From positions 62,001 to 126,000 of the forward strand of contig CADCBQ010000004.1 of assembly GCA_902799745.1 (NCBI GenBank): a stretch of 64,000 nucleotides of DNA. The letters run 5' to 3'. Position numbers and translations under genes: made by a program. The DNA is from Fibrobacter succinogenes. GTDB lineage: Bacteria; Fibrobacterota; Fibrobacteria; Fibrobacterales; Fibrobacteraceae. The notes beneath the pieces were generated by a model that was not told the DNA's origin, did no database searches, and saw only the letters and a program-made list of their open reading frames with translations. Shown piece by piece: positions 26,532 to 35,395 of the stretch. Numbering within the stretch: the stretch's first letter is position 1; every line of letters begins with the position of its first letter.

Positions 26532-28325
26532 ATGAGTGAATTTTTGCATAAAAACAGCGTCGGCCCCGTAGTTCCCCAGACTTTCGAAAAAGATTATGGC
26601 GAACAGGGCTTCATGCTGGAGTGTGGTAAGACACTCCCGGCGCTGACGATCCGTTACGAAACGTACGGAACACTGAACGCAGACAAGAGCAACGTGGTCT
26701 GGGTGTGTTCCCCGTTAACAGCCGATGCCCACGTAGCCGGATACTATACCGAAAACGACAAGAAACCCGGTTGGTGGGACGCCTTGATTGGCCCCGGAAA
26801 ACCGGTCGACACAGACAAATTCTTTGTCGTATGCAGTAACATTTTGGGCGGCTGCAAAGGCACAACTGGCCCCGCCTCTATCAACCCGCGCACCGGCAAG
26901 CCCTACGGCAGCACCTTCCCGATGATTACGATCGGCGACATGGTGAACGCCCAACGAGAACTTGCCAAGGGACTCGGCATCGATCAGCTCTGCTGCGTGA
27001 TCGGCGGTTCCATGGGTGGTTTCCAGGCCATGAAATGGGCCATTTACTACCCGGACCTTGTACGCCGTTGTATCGTGATTGCAAGCTCTCCGCGTTTCAG
27101 CAGCCAGGCACTCGGTTTTGAAATCGTCGCCCGCGACGTGATTACGCAAGACCCGAACTTCAACGGTGGCGACTACTACGAATCCGCCCACCCCGATGTC
27201 GGCCTTTCGAACGCCCGCAAACTCGCCCACATTACCTACCTCAGCGCTGTGGGCATGGAACAAAAGTTCAAGCGCGCTCAAGACCAGGAAAGCCGCAACC
27301 ACGCAGTCACCTACAGCACGCCATTCGATCTGAATCTTCCGCTCGAAAGCTACCTGCGTTATCAGGGTGCCAAATTCGTGGACCGCTTCGACGCCAACAG
27401 CTACCTGCACATTGCACATGCTACAGACAGCTTCGATCTCGAAACGGAATACGGCTCTCTTGAAAACGCTTTCAAGGGCGTAAAGGCTGAATTCCTGAAC
27501 GTGAACCTCAGTACCGACTGGCTTTTCCCGCCGCATGAATCACGCCGTATTACAAGCGCACTCTTGAATGCCGGCAAGGTCGTTACGAGCCTCGAACTCG
27601 ACACGCAATTCGGTCACGACGGCTTCCTCATCGAAGTCGGCGACCTCGGAAAGGCCGTGGGCCGTTTCCTCGACAGCAAGATTATTCCGACCTCGACCGA
27701 TACGCAGGTCATGCCGGTATTCCATAACACCGAAGACTTCGACTACATCGGAAGCCTCGTCAAGGAAAATAGCAAGGTGCTTGACCTCGGTTGCGGTAAC
27801 GGCGAACTGCTCGATTTCTTGAACAAGAAAAAGCATGTTGAAGTTCTCGGCATCGAACGCAACTTCAAGAGCATCATGGATTGCCTTGAAAACGATGTGC
27901 CCGTGATCCAGCGCGACCTCGACGAAAGCGGAATCAGCGACTTTAAGGACAACAGCTTCGACTACGCAATTATCAACCGCACCATTCAAGAAATCCGCGA
28001 CCCAGTCGCCCTCTTGAATGAACTCTTGCGTGTGGCCAAGCGCGCCATCGTGACCTTCCCGAATTTCGGTCACTGGACAACTCGCGGAAGCCTGATGCTG
28101 CGCGGTCGCATGCCGAAGTCCAAGGAATTGCCTTACGAATGGTATGACACGCCGAACATCCGTGTACTCACGCTCAAAGATTTCTATACTCTTTGCGAAA
28201 AGGAAGGCCTGAAGGTCGAAACCATTCATTACCAGAACGAACACAAGTTCAGCAAGTTCCTGACGGCTATTGGCCTCACGACCTTCGGTGCTGAACACGT
28301 GATTGCTATGGTGAGCAAGAAATAA
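26532..28325 (+). CDS. metX: MetX-MetW fusion: homoserine O-acetyltransferase joined to a MetW-type methyltransferase domain
   Basis: Residues 1-385 are an alpha/beta-hydrolase-fold acyltransferase that activates homoserine for methionine synthesis. The catalytic triad is visible as Ser in IGGSMGGFQA (about 160), Asp in STDWLFPP and His in FGHDGF. Residues about 395-597 form a MetW domain with the SAM-binding motif VLDLGCGNGELLDFL, RDLDE and the closing AEHVIAM. In most bacteria metX and metW are separate neighbouring genes; here they share one reading frame. An in-frame ATG lies 6 bases upstream. No clear ribosome binding site or SAM riboswitch is seen in the 264-base upstream region. Confidence 0.93.
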   Translation: MSEFLHKNSVGPVVPQTFEKDYGEQGFMLECGKTLPALTIRYETYGTLNADKSNVVWVCSPLTADAHVAGYYTENDKKPGWWDALIGPGKPVDTDKFFVVCSNILGGCKGTTGPASINPRTGKPYGSTFPMITIGDMVNAQRELAKGLGIDQLCCVIGGSMGGFQAMKWAIYYPDLVRRCIVIASSPRFSSQALGFEIVARDVITQDPNFNGGDYYESAHPDVGLSNARKLAHITYLSAVGMEQKFKRAQDQESRNHAVTYSTPFDLNLPLESYLRYQGAKFVDRFDANSYLHIAHATDSFDLETEYGSLENAFKGVKAEFLNVNLSTDWLFPPHESRRITSALLNAGKVVTSLELDTQFGHDGFLIEVGDLGKAVGRFLDSKIIPTSTDTQVMPVFHNTEDFDYIGSLVKENSKVLDLGCGNGELLDFLNKKKHVEVLGIERNFKSIMDCLENDVPVIQRDLDESGISDFKDNSFDYAIINRTIQEIRDPVALLNELLRVAKRAIVTFPNFGHWTTRGSLMLRGRMPKSKELPYEWYDTPNIRVLTLKDFYTLCEKEGLKVETIHYQNEHKFSKFLTAIGLTTFGAEHVIAMVSKK

Positions 28326-28340
28326 ATTTAGGGATTAATT

Positions 28341-29222
28341 ATGGCTATTTTATCGATGACAGGGTTTGGGAAGAGCGAGTCCATGTACCAGGGCGCAAGT
28401 TGCGTGATTGAAGTCCGCAGCGTGAATAACCGCTTTCTGGATATCTCTTGCAAGTTGCCCAAGAACCTGGCCTACCTCGAAAATAGTTTCAAGAACCAGA
28501 TTAAGGACAAGCTGGTTCGCGGTTCGGTCATCTTTAGCGTAACACTTGGCGCAGGCACCGGCGGAAACATTCCCGTCTCCTACAACGACGACGCCATTAA
28601 AAAGTTTGTCGAAATCACGCACGCCATGCAACTGAAGTACCACATTGCAGGCGACATCCAGCTGGAACATATTCTGGCCCTCCCCGAAGTATTGCAATTC
28701 ACCGATGCCGACGCCGACTCCGAAGCGCTTGAAAAGCACCTCGCCGCCGAACTCGACAAGGCTCTCGACCAGGTGAACGAAATGCGCGCCAAGGAAGGTG
28801 CAAACCTCGCCCGCGATCTCGAAGGCCGCGTGAATCACTTGAACGCCGTTCTCGACAAGATTGAAGTTCTTGATCCGCAGCGCATCGAAGTCTGGAAAGA
28901 CAAGTTCAAGGAACGCATCAACCTGCTCTTGAAGGATAGCGAAATCGACGACGTCCGCCTGCTGCAGGAAGCCTGCATCATGGCCGACAAGCTCGACATC
29001 CACGAAGAAATCACGCGTTTCCGCAGCCACAACAAGCTTTTCCTGAACGCCCTCAAGGAAGGCGGCGCCCAAGGCAAGAACCTCGGATTCATTCTGCAGG
29101 AAATGGGCCGCGAAGCCAACACCCTCGGCACCAAGTGCCAGAGTGCCGACATCGCCGCCCTTGCTATCGAGCTCAAGAACGAAGTCGAATGCATCCGCGA
29201 ACAATCGCTTAACATCGCTTAA
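28341..29222 (+). CDS. yicC: YicC-family endoribonuclease
   Basis: A 293-residue cytoplasmic protein with the full YicC layout. The N-terminal domain opens ILSMTGFGKSE and continues EVRSVNNRFLDISCKLP. The C-terminal DUF1732 domain holds EITRFRSHNKLF and LGFILQEMGREANTLGTKC, the most conserved stretch of the family. Characterised YicC proteins are RNases acting on small RNAs. It follows metX by 15 bases on the same strand, with GGGATTAATT ahead of the ATG, so the two are probably co-transcribed. In many genomes yicC precedes gmk and rpoZ; those genes are not here. Confidence 0.93.
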   Translation: MAILSMTGFGKSESMYQGASCVIEVRSVNNRFLDISCKLPKNLAYLENSFKNQIKDKLVRGSVIFSVTLGAGTGGNIPVSYNDDAIKKFVEITHAMQLKYHIAGDIQLEHILALPEVLQFTDADADSEALEKHLAAELDKALDQVNEMRAKEGANLARDLEGRVNHLNAVLDKIEVLDPQRIEVWKDKFKERINLLLKDSEIDDVRLLQEACIMADKLDIHEEITRFRSHNKLFLNALKEGGAQGKNLGFILQEMGREANTLGTKCQSADIAALAIELKNEVECIREQSLNIA

Positions 29223-29234
29223 GGCGAGTGTTGC

Positions 29235-29289
29235 GGGCAAGCTTGCTTGCCCATGACCGAGCCGAGCGAGGCGCGCTACAAAGTAGCGC
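29235..29289. repeat. Two adjacent perfect hairpins downstream of yicC
   Basis: GGGCAAGC-TT-GCTTGCCC (29235-29252) and GCGCTAC-AAA-GTAGCGC (29273-29289) lie between yicC and its terminator. Neither has a T-run. They may be a REP-like element or a stabilising 3' UTR structure. Confidence 0.4.
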
Positions 29290-29323
29290 CACATCGCCTA
29301 ATCGCGAACGTTTTCAAGCCATT

Positions 29324-29359
29324 AAAAAAGGCGCTCACCGGAGCGCCTTTCTTTTTTTT
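29324..29359. terminator. Terminator between yicC and the MORN/FISUMP gene
   Basis: A 10-bp perfect stem (29327-29336 with 29341-29350, ACCG loop) is flanked by an A-run and an eight-T run. It is placed between converging genes and could work in both directions. Confidence 0.9.
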
Positions 29360-29373
29360 CAATTTAAATCGAA

Positions 29374-30312
29374 TTAGTCCTTAATGCAACGCAAGCTTGC
29401 GCCGTATTCCGGATTAAACTTTTCGAACTTGGCGATATCCTTGTCGTGGAAGAACACGAGTACTTCGCCTTCAGCCGTCCAGAAGAAAGCCTTTTGACCA
29501 GCAGCTTCGAACTTACGTTCCTTCAGCGGGACATCGCTCTTGGCAAAGTGACCACCACCGGCCTTAGCACCGAATCCGAGTTCATCCTTGCCGTTGCCAT
29601 AATTGTTGGTACCCTTGATCGGATCCCAACCGTAGCCAGCCTTCAGCACGACACCCACCGGCTTTTCCTTGCCAGCAAAAGTGAGCAATTCATTCCATTC
29701 CTGCTTGGTCGGCATGTGGAATCCTTCAAGGCAAGCCTTCTTGGCATTTTCAAAGTTATAGAGACGACCCCAATGGTTGCACTGCGAGCAAAGCGAGCCC
29801 GTAGCGGTACCGTAGTTCATATTTTCGGCGGTCCAAAGCTGCGAGCCAATGCGAATCCATTCATAAGAGTAACCGTCGCGCGGGTCCTTGTAAGAACCGC
29901 TCGTTGCCGGTTCACCGTTTTCGTCAAAGTATTCGCCGAAAGCAATCTGCTTGTTCTGCTTGTATTCAGCCTTCGAGGCAACTTTACCGTTCTTATGGTA
30001 GCGAATCACCGGGCCTTCAATGTAGCCGTCAGCATAGGTGTATTCCGCTTCAGGTGTTCCGTCTTCGTAAAATTCCTTCACAACCCCTTCGCGGCGATCA
30101 TTCACATAATTCGCTTCACGCTTCAGGTTGCCGTTTTCGTAGTATTCCTTTTCGGGACCTTCCTTCTTGTCCTTGACATAGGTCGTCTCGATACGAATTT
30201 TTCCGCTAGGGTAATTTTCAACGCGCACATCTTCGCAAGCGCTGAAAACCATAGCCGATGCGAATACGCCCGCAAGAACCACCGGACGCATCAGGTAATT
30301 TAATTTGTTCAT
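29374..30312 (-). CDS. Lipoprotein with MORN-like repeats and a FISUMP domain
   Basis: A 312-residue exported lipoprotein with lipobox FSACE. Residues about 28-140 hold tandem MORN_2-type repeats of about 23 residues (YPSGKIRIETTYVKDKKEGP, YENGNLKREANYVNDRREG, YEDGTPEAEYTYADGYIEGP, YHKNGKVASKAEY). Residues about 145-312 are a FISUMP domain with WIRIGSQLWTAENMNYG, CLEGFHMPTKQEW and ASLRCIKD. It starts 17 bases past the GH8 stop on the same strand, so it may be co-transcribed with it. The repeats suggest a binding scaffold; the role is unknown. Confidence 0.88.
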   Translation of the reverse strand: MNKLNYLMRPVVLAGVFASAMVFSACEDVRVENYPSGKIRIETTYVKDKKEGPEKEYYENGNLKREANYVNDRREGVVKEFYEDGTPEAEYTYADGYIEGPVIRYHKNGKVASKAEYKQNKQIAFGEYFDENGEPATSGSYKDPRDGYSYEWIRIGSQLWTAENMNYGTATGSLCSQCNHWGRLYNFENAKKACLEGFHMPTKQEWNELLTFAGKEKPVGVVLKAGYGWDPIKGTNNYGNGKDELGFGAKAGGGHFAKSDVPLKERKFEAAGQKAFFWTAEGEVLVFFHDKDIAKFEKFNPEYGASLRCIKD

Positions 30313-30328
30313 TTTCTACTCCTTTTTT

Positions 30329-31444
30329 CTAGAATCTGATTTTTCCAGAAGTGGCCAAAAGTCCAATCAGATAAAGCATTCCGTCGTAATAACGCCAGAA
30401 ACGATAAGGCACTGAAAGTGCAGCCAAGTCCTTTACGAACGGCTTGATGCGCGGGTCATCGGCCGGCAGCACCTGGGTTGCAGCGGCGTTCATGGCAATC
30501 ACGCCCGGAGTGGCGTTACGGCCAGGGCGCGGGAAATCGCCACCGTCAATGGAATAATCCGCCAGGTAGGGGCGCTTGCTGTTAAAGTAATTCAAAAGCT
30601 TTTCGCAAATTTGCTTTTCGCATTCGTGCCCTTGGAACAAGGCATAATCCAAGCTCAAGTTCATCGCCACGCGCCAGGCATCGCCACTAAAGCAATCGCT
30701 TTCAGGATACCACGGAGTAGCTCTCGGAGTACCGTCGTATTCCGAATACTCGCTACAAAGGCCCGTTACGGGATGAGCCGCTTTCTGAATATATTCAAGA
30801 CTTTTTTCTACAGTCGTATACCACCTTTCATCTCCGGTCGCTTCTGCAAAAGCGCGGTAGAAGGCGATAGTGTTGTAGCTCGGGTCCGTAAAATCGTTGC
30901 CCAATACAGGAGAGAACTTCACCAGATTGCGTTCCGGATCAATCATCGGGCCTACAATTCCGTTATTCGGCTTGTTGCGCATCCAATTAATGAGGCCGAT
31001 GGCTTCGTCTTTGAGGTCAGGACGATTGAATTTTTCTGCCGCAATCAAAAGCGCCATGGCAAAGTATTCTTCACCATCGGGAGCAGCACCCGGATCCATC
31101 TTGCTAAAATCGGTCGTCGAAACCTGCCACGCAAAATATCCCACGTGCGGACCATCATCGTTTCGCAAATAGCGCTTCGAGAAATTCCACAATTTATCAA
31201 ACTGGCGTTCATGGCCTGTCAGAGCGGTAATGTACATGCCGTAGCTCATGCCTTCGGAACGAATGTCGTCATGACCGATATCGATGATATAACTCATGTC
31301 ATCAGAAGCGTCGAAGCAGACTCGTTCATTGATCGGGTCACCTTCAAATAGCTTGCTATAGGCATTTTGTATAAGTTGAGCCGCAAAACTAGGACCGTAG
31401 CCGGCCTCAACAAACATATCACGCGGAGTGAGTCTTTGCATCAT
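30329..31444 (-). CDS. GH8 glycoside hydrolase, reducing-end xylose-releasing exo-oligoxylanase type
   Basis: A 371-residue enzyme of glycoside hydrolase family 8. DIRSEGMSYGMYI (about residue 60) contains the acid Glu, and APDGEEYFAMALL (about 122) the first Asp of the family. The closest pattern is the Rex subgroup, which trims xylo-oligosaccharides from the reducing end. There is no signal peptide, so it should act in the cytoplasm on imported oligosaccharides. This fits a plant-fibre degrader. Endoglucanase activity is the alternative but less likely without a signal peptide. Confidence 0.85.
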   Translation of the reverse strand: MMQRLTPRDMFVEAGYGPSFAAQLIQNAYSKLFEGDPINERVCFDASDDMSYIIDIGHDDIRSEGMSYGMYITALTGHERQFDKLWNFSKRYLRNDDGPHVGYFAWQVSTTDFSKMDPGAAPDGEEYFAMALLIAAEKFNRPDLKDEAIGLINWMRNKPNNGIVGPMIDPERNLVKFSPVLGNDFTDPSYNTIAFYRAFAEATGDERWYTTVEKSLEYIQKAAHPVTGLCSEYSEYDGTPRATPWYPESDCFSGDAWRVAMNLSLDYALFQGHECEKQICEKLLNYFNSKRPYLADYSIDGGDFPRPGRNATPGVIAMNAAATQVLPADDPRIKPFVKDLAALSVPYRFWRYYDGMLYLIGLLATSGKIRF

Positions 31445-31539
31445 ATACCTTTATCTTTTTTTACCACAAACAACCTATTCCATAAGATAAATAATTTGTA
31501 TTTTACTGTTGTAAAGAATAAGTCTATATGGAGTCTTTT

Positions 31540-32406
31540 ATGACAGATATGCTGATTTTGGGCTACGGCCCTGCAGGAATTTCAGCCGCACTCTACGGAT
31601 TGAGAGCCGGTCTATCCGTTCAACTAGTTGGTAAAGACGGCGGAGCCTTGGCAAAAGCCCACATGATCCAAAACTACTACGGACTTGAAAAGCCCCTTAC
31701 CGGCGAACAACTTTTGGAAGTGGGACACAAGCAGGCAATGGCTCTTGGCGCCAACATTGTCGACGACGAAATCACCGACCTTATGTTCGACGGCACCGGA
31801 TTTTCGGCAAAAGGCCTCATTGGCGAATACCACGGAAAAGTTTGCATCATGGCAACTGGTGCCGCACGCAACAAGCATCCTGTCGCCGGCATGGCAGAAC
31901 TGGAAGGCCACGGCGTGAGCTACTGCGCCGTATGCGACGCATTCTTCTACCGTCAGAAAAATGTAGCCGTCTTGGGAAGCGGCGAGTACGCCCTCCACGA
32001 AGTCCAGGAACTTTTGCAAGTCGTCAAGAGCATCACGCTCCTTACAAACGGAGCCGCCTTGGCCACATCATTCCCGCCCAGCGTCCGCATCGAAAATCGA
32101 CACCTGCAGTCCCTTGTTGGCGAAGGCCAGTTCAAGGGAGTCCACTACGAAGACGGCACCGAAGAAAACTTCGACGGGTTATTCGTAGCACTCGGAAGTG
32201 CTAGCGCAACCGATCTTGCCAAAAAAGCCGGCGCAGGCTTTGACGGACCCACATTGGTTCTCGACAACGATTTCCAGACAACACTCCCCGGCCTCTTTGC
32301 CGCGGGCGACTGCACCGGAGGCACGCTCCAAGTTGCTGTTGCCGTAGGCGAAGGCGCCAAGGCAGGACTCGCCGCTATCAAATATCTGAGAGAACACCGA
32401 GAATAA
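31540..32406 (+). CDS. Thioredoxin-reductase-like FAD/NAD(P) oxidoreductase
   Basis: A 288-residue flavoprotein of the TrxB family. The FAD motif LGYGPAGISAALYGLRAG opens the protein. The redox Cys pair appears as CAVCDAFFYR (CATCD in classical TrxB). The NAD(P) loop reads VLGSGEYALHEVQEL, and GLFAAGDCTGG closes the FAD site. It is about 25 residues shorter than typical TrxB. GGAG seven bases ahead of the second ATG decides the start. It is followed 5 bases later by a radical SAM gene, so the physiological partner may not be thioredoxin. Confidence 0.8.
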   Translation: MTDMLILGYGPAGISAALYGLRAGLSVQLVGKDGGALAKAHMIQNYYGLEKPLTGEQLLEVGHKQAMALGANIVDDEITDLMFDGTGFSAKGLIGEYHGKVCIMATGAARNKHPVAGMAELEGHGVSYCAVCDAFFYRQKNVAVLGSGEYALHEVQELLQVVKSITLLTNGAALATSFPPSVRIENRHLQSLVGEGQFKGVHYEDGTEENFDGLFVALGSASATDLAKKAGAGFDGPTLVLDNDFQTTLPGLFAAGDCTGGTLQVAVAVGEGAKAGLAAIKYLREHRE

Positions 32407-32411
32407 AAGCA

Positions 32412-33218
32412 ATGCGCCGAATCACGCTACTCACAAATCCCGATAAATGCAATTTGCGTTGTGCGCTTTGTTTTTTAAGACAGCAGGGCATCGTATCTTA
32501 CTCCGGCGAAATGCCTTTTGAAATCGCCAAGAAGGCCATTGAAAAATATAACCCCCAAGAGGTAATCCCCTCAACCATGGGGGAACCATTACTTTATTCA
32601 AGATTCGAAGACTTGTTGCACCTTTGCGAAATGACCGGCATCAAGATGAACCTCACTACCAACGGGACATTCCCGGGTAAATGGGGCACGCCTTCGGTCA
32701 TGTTCGAACTCGTTCAGGCATGCAGCGACATTAAAGTCAGCACACTCGCCTACGAAATGGGCGGATTTTTGCGCCACCTATGGCGCGAAAACGTAGAAAA
32801 GCTTATCGAATGCCGAAAAAGGCGACAAGATTCCAGCGCTACCGTTTCACTGCAGGTGACTTTGCACCGTGAAAACATTCAAGATGTCAAGGATATTCTC
32901 ACCTGGGCCGAAAAAGCAGGCGTTTACCGAATCAAGTGGAATCCGGCCGTATTCATTCCGAATACATCGCCTATCATCGAAAAGCGTTTTAAGCTGAGCA
33001 ACCAAGAACTCGAAACACTCCGACTCGAACTCCTCGAAGGCTCACTCCATTCGGATAAAATAAAGTACGAAGGTTCCCTGTTCCTAAAGGATCCTACCGA
33101 AGAATGCCCCATGAGCGGTTCCTGCGAAAAATGCCCCTTTACAGACGAGGTATGGATCTGGCCTGACGGTCATGAAGACCGCTGTCCCAATCCTAAAAAA
33201 CGCTGGCGTAAATTTTAA
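32412..33218 (+). CDS. Radical SAM protein with C-terminal cysteine cluster
   Basis: A 268-residue radical SAM enzyme. The cluster motif C-x3-C-x2-C is CNLRCALC at residues 13-20, followed by MGEPLLYSRFEDL, LTTNGTF and other barrel motifs. The C-terminus has more cysteines (CPMSGSCEKCPF, then DRCPNP), which could hold a second iron-sulfur cluster as in SPASM-like proteins. The substrate is unknown. Co-transcription with the TrxB-like gene is likely, as only 5 bases separate them; the flavoprotein could supply electrons. Its stop shares TTAA with the converging tldD gene. Confidence 0.8.
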   Translation: MRRITLLTNPDKCNLRCALCFLRQQGIVSYSGEMPFEIAKKAIEKYNPQEVIPSTMGEPLLYSRFEDLLHLCEMTGIKMNLTTNGTFPGKWGTPSVMFELVQACSDIKVSTLAYEMGGFLRHLWRENVEKLIECRKRRQDSSATVSLQVTLHRENIQDVKDILTWAEKAGVYRIKWNPAVFIPNTSPIIEKRFKLSNQELETLRLELLEGSLHSDKIKYEGSLFLKDPTEECPMSGSCEKCPFTDEVWIWPDGHEDRCPNPKKRWRKF

Positions 33219-34597
33219 CGTCCACCGACCAGAATCTGGTCTACCTTAATAGAAGGCTGTCCGACAGTCACCGGAACATGTCCAGAACTTGCACCGCAGA
33301 CACCTGCGGCAAGTTCCCAGTCAGAGCCCACCATGCTAATGCGGGGCATGATTTCGTGGCCCTTGCCAATCAAAGTCGCACCGCGCACCGGTTCGCAAAT
33401 CTTGCCGCCACGAATCACATAGCCTTCGTCGACCGCAAAATTAAATTCACCTGTTGCCGGATTCACCGAACCGCCTGCCATACGGGCTGCATAGAGACCG
33501 TTATCGACACTGGCAATCATGGAATCCAGAGTGTCTTTACCGGGAGCGATAAAGGTATTGCGCATACGGCTTACCGGCGCATACTTGTAGCTTTCGCGGC
33601 GGGCAGAACCCGTGCGAGCAATTCCGACTTCCTGGGCGCCCACGCGGTCGCTCATATAAGTCTTCAAAATACCGTTTTCGATCAAAGTCGTACGCTGTGT
33701 GGGCGTACCTTCGTCATCGAAATTCAGACTTCCCCACACGCCATCCATGGTACCGTCGTCAATTGCGGTCAAGCAAGATTGGCCAATCGCTTCGCCAATC
33801 TTTCCACAGAACGGGCTTGCACCGCGACGGACCGATTCCGTTTCAAGCGGATGTCCGCAGGCTTCGTGGAAAATCACACCGCCAAAGCCATTGCCCATCA
33901 CGACAGGCATCTGGCCACCCTTAATGTAGCCTGCCGAAAGCATGCGCAACAGGCGTTCCGTTGCTTCGGTCGCTAGATCTTCGGGAGAATAATTTGCTAA
34001 AAGTTCATAACCGCCCAAGGCGCCAGGAGCCTCGTGCGTTGTCAATCTTTCGGTTCCGTCGGATACCGTCACAGTCACGTTTACACGCAAACGAGCGCGA
34101 TTCATCGACAAATTCAACCCTTCGCTGTTCAGAAGCGAAATCGTAGAGCATGAATCCGTCACCGAAGCGCCCACTTGCACTACTTTATCCGAAATTTTGC
34201 GAGCAGTCTGGTCTGCACGGAACAAAAAGTCCTGCTTGACCGCCTGGCCAAGCACTCTCGGATCCTTAAAGGCGGCTACATTGTAGTCTGCCACACGCTT
34301 TTCGGGCGCAAATTCAATCGGAGCCTTACTCATCTGGGCGATGCGGCCAAAAGCGAGCGTCTTTACGAGCTTTACCAAAGCTTCTTCAGAATCGTCGCTC
34401 GTAAAGCCGTAGAGCACCTCGGTTCCGTAAATCAGTCGGATTCCGATACCGTACTCGGTGCCTGCTGTTGCGGACTCAATTTGACTAGACTTTAATCCAA
34501 GCGTCGAGCTGCGCGTTTCTTCTTCGAAAATTTCGACAAAGTCCGCCCCAGCGCTTTTGCCCGCTTCAAAAATCTTGACCGCAACAGATTGATTCAA
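33215..34597 (-). CDS. tldD: TldD-type metalloprotease
   Basis: A 460-residue cytoplasmic protease of the TldD/PmbA family; TldD-TldE pairs trim unfolded peptides and mature microcin B17-like peptides. The zinc motif HEACGHPLE (HExxxH) near residue 245 marks the catalytic TldD subunit. EGYVIRGGKICEPVRG and the C-terminal MVGSDWELAAGVCG also fit. Translation starts at TTG 34597, two bases after the hisF stop, with GAGGTG inside the hisF tail. No tldE/pmbA partner lies next to it here. Confidence 0.92.
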   Translation of the reverse strand: MNQSVAVKIFEAGKSAGADFVEIFEEETRSSTLGLKSSQIESATAGTEYGIGIRLIYGTEVLYGFTSDDSEEALVKLVKTLAFGRIAQMSKAPIEFAPEKRVADYNVAAFKDPRVLGQAVKQDFLFRADQTARKISDKVVQVGASVTDSCSTISLLNSEGLNLSMNRARLRVNVTVTVSDGTERLTTHEAPGALGGYELLANYSPEDLATEATERLLRMLSAGYIKGGQMPVVMGNGFGGVIFHEACGHPLETESVRRGASPFCGKIGEAIGQSCLTAIDDGTMDGVWGSLNFDDEGTPTQRTTLIENGILKTYMSDRVGAQEVGIARTGSARRESYKYAPVSRMRNTFIAPGKDTLDSMIASVDNGLYAARMAGGSVNPATGEFNFAVDEGYVIRGGKICEPVRGATLIGKGHEIMPRISMVGSDWELAAGVCGASSGHVPVTVGQPSIKVDQILVGGR

Positions 34598-34598
34598 A

Positions 34599-35390
34599 CT
34601 ACACCTCGCCGTTCATCTTCTTGCGCACCGGGATTCCCGCCGCAAGCATTTCTTTCTTGATTCCAGGCACCGTGTAATCGCCAAAGTGAACCATCGAGGC
34701 AACCAGCGCTGCATCGGCAGACGTCTTGCGGAACAAGTCCACAATGTGCGCCGGAGTTCCGGCACCGCCGCTAGCAATCACCGGCACCTGTACTGCACGT
34801 GCCACCTGGTCTGTAATATTCAATTCATAGCCGTTACGAACGCCATCGGTATCGATTGCGTTCAAGCAGATTTCACCAACGCCCAAGTCCTCGGCCTTCT
34901 TGGCCCATTCCACGGCATCGATGCCCATCGCCTGGCGACCGCCACGAATATACACTTCGTAGCCACTCTTGAACTTGTCCGAAACGCCAACGAACTTGGC
35001 ATCCATGCCCAAGACTACGCACTGGCGACCGAAAGCCTTCGCGCCTTCGGCAATAATTTCAGGGTGCAACACGGCAAGACTGTTCACGCTCACCTTTTCG
35101 GCTCCAGCCAAAAGGGCTTCGTGCATATCGTCCAAGTTACGAATACCGCCACCCACCGCAAACGGAATAAAAACACGGTGAGCGATTTGGCGGATCATCT
35201 CCATATCGCACGGACGATTTTCGGCACTGGCCGTAATATCGTAAAACACCAATTCATCGACACCGTCAGCGCTGTACTGCGCGCCCATTTCAACCGGGTC
35301 ACCGATATCGATATTACCCTTAAACTTGACGCCCTTCGTCACCTTGCGGTTGCGGACATCAAGACATACAATCAATCGTTTAGTCAGCAT
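34599..35390 (-). CDS. hisF: Imidazole glycerol phosphate synthase subunit HisF
   Basis: The cyclase subunit that uses ammonia from HisH to form IGP and AICAR. The 263-residue (beta/alpha)8 barrel shows both catalytic Asp residues, in LIVCLDVRNRKVTKG and VVLGMDAKF, and the phosphate loops AVGGGIRN and IASGGAGT. It begins 5 bases after trxA and its stop is 1 base from the tldD start, so the three are one transcript. hisH and hisA are not in the window. Confidence 0.95.
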   Translation of the reverse strand: MLTKRLIVCLDVRNRKVTKGVKFKGNIDIGDPVEMGAQYSADGVDELVFYDITASAENRPCDMEMIRQIAHRVFIPFAVGGGIRNLDDMHEALLAGAEKVSVNSLAVLHPEIIAEGAKAFGRQCVVLGMDAKFVGVSDKFKSGYEVYIRGGRQAMGIDAVEWAKKAEDLGVGEICLNAIDTDGVRNGYELNITDQVARAVQVPVIASGGAGTPAHIVDLFRKTSADAALVASMVHFGDYTVPGIKKEMLAAGIPVRKKMNGEV

Positions 35391-35395
35391 GAGTA

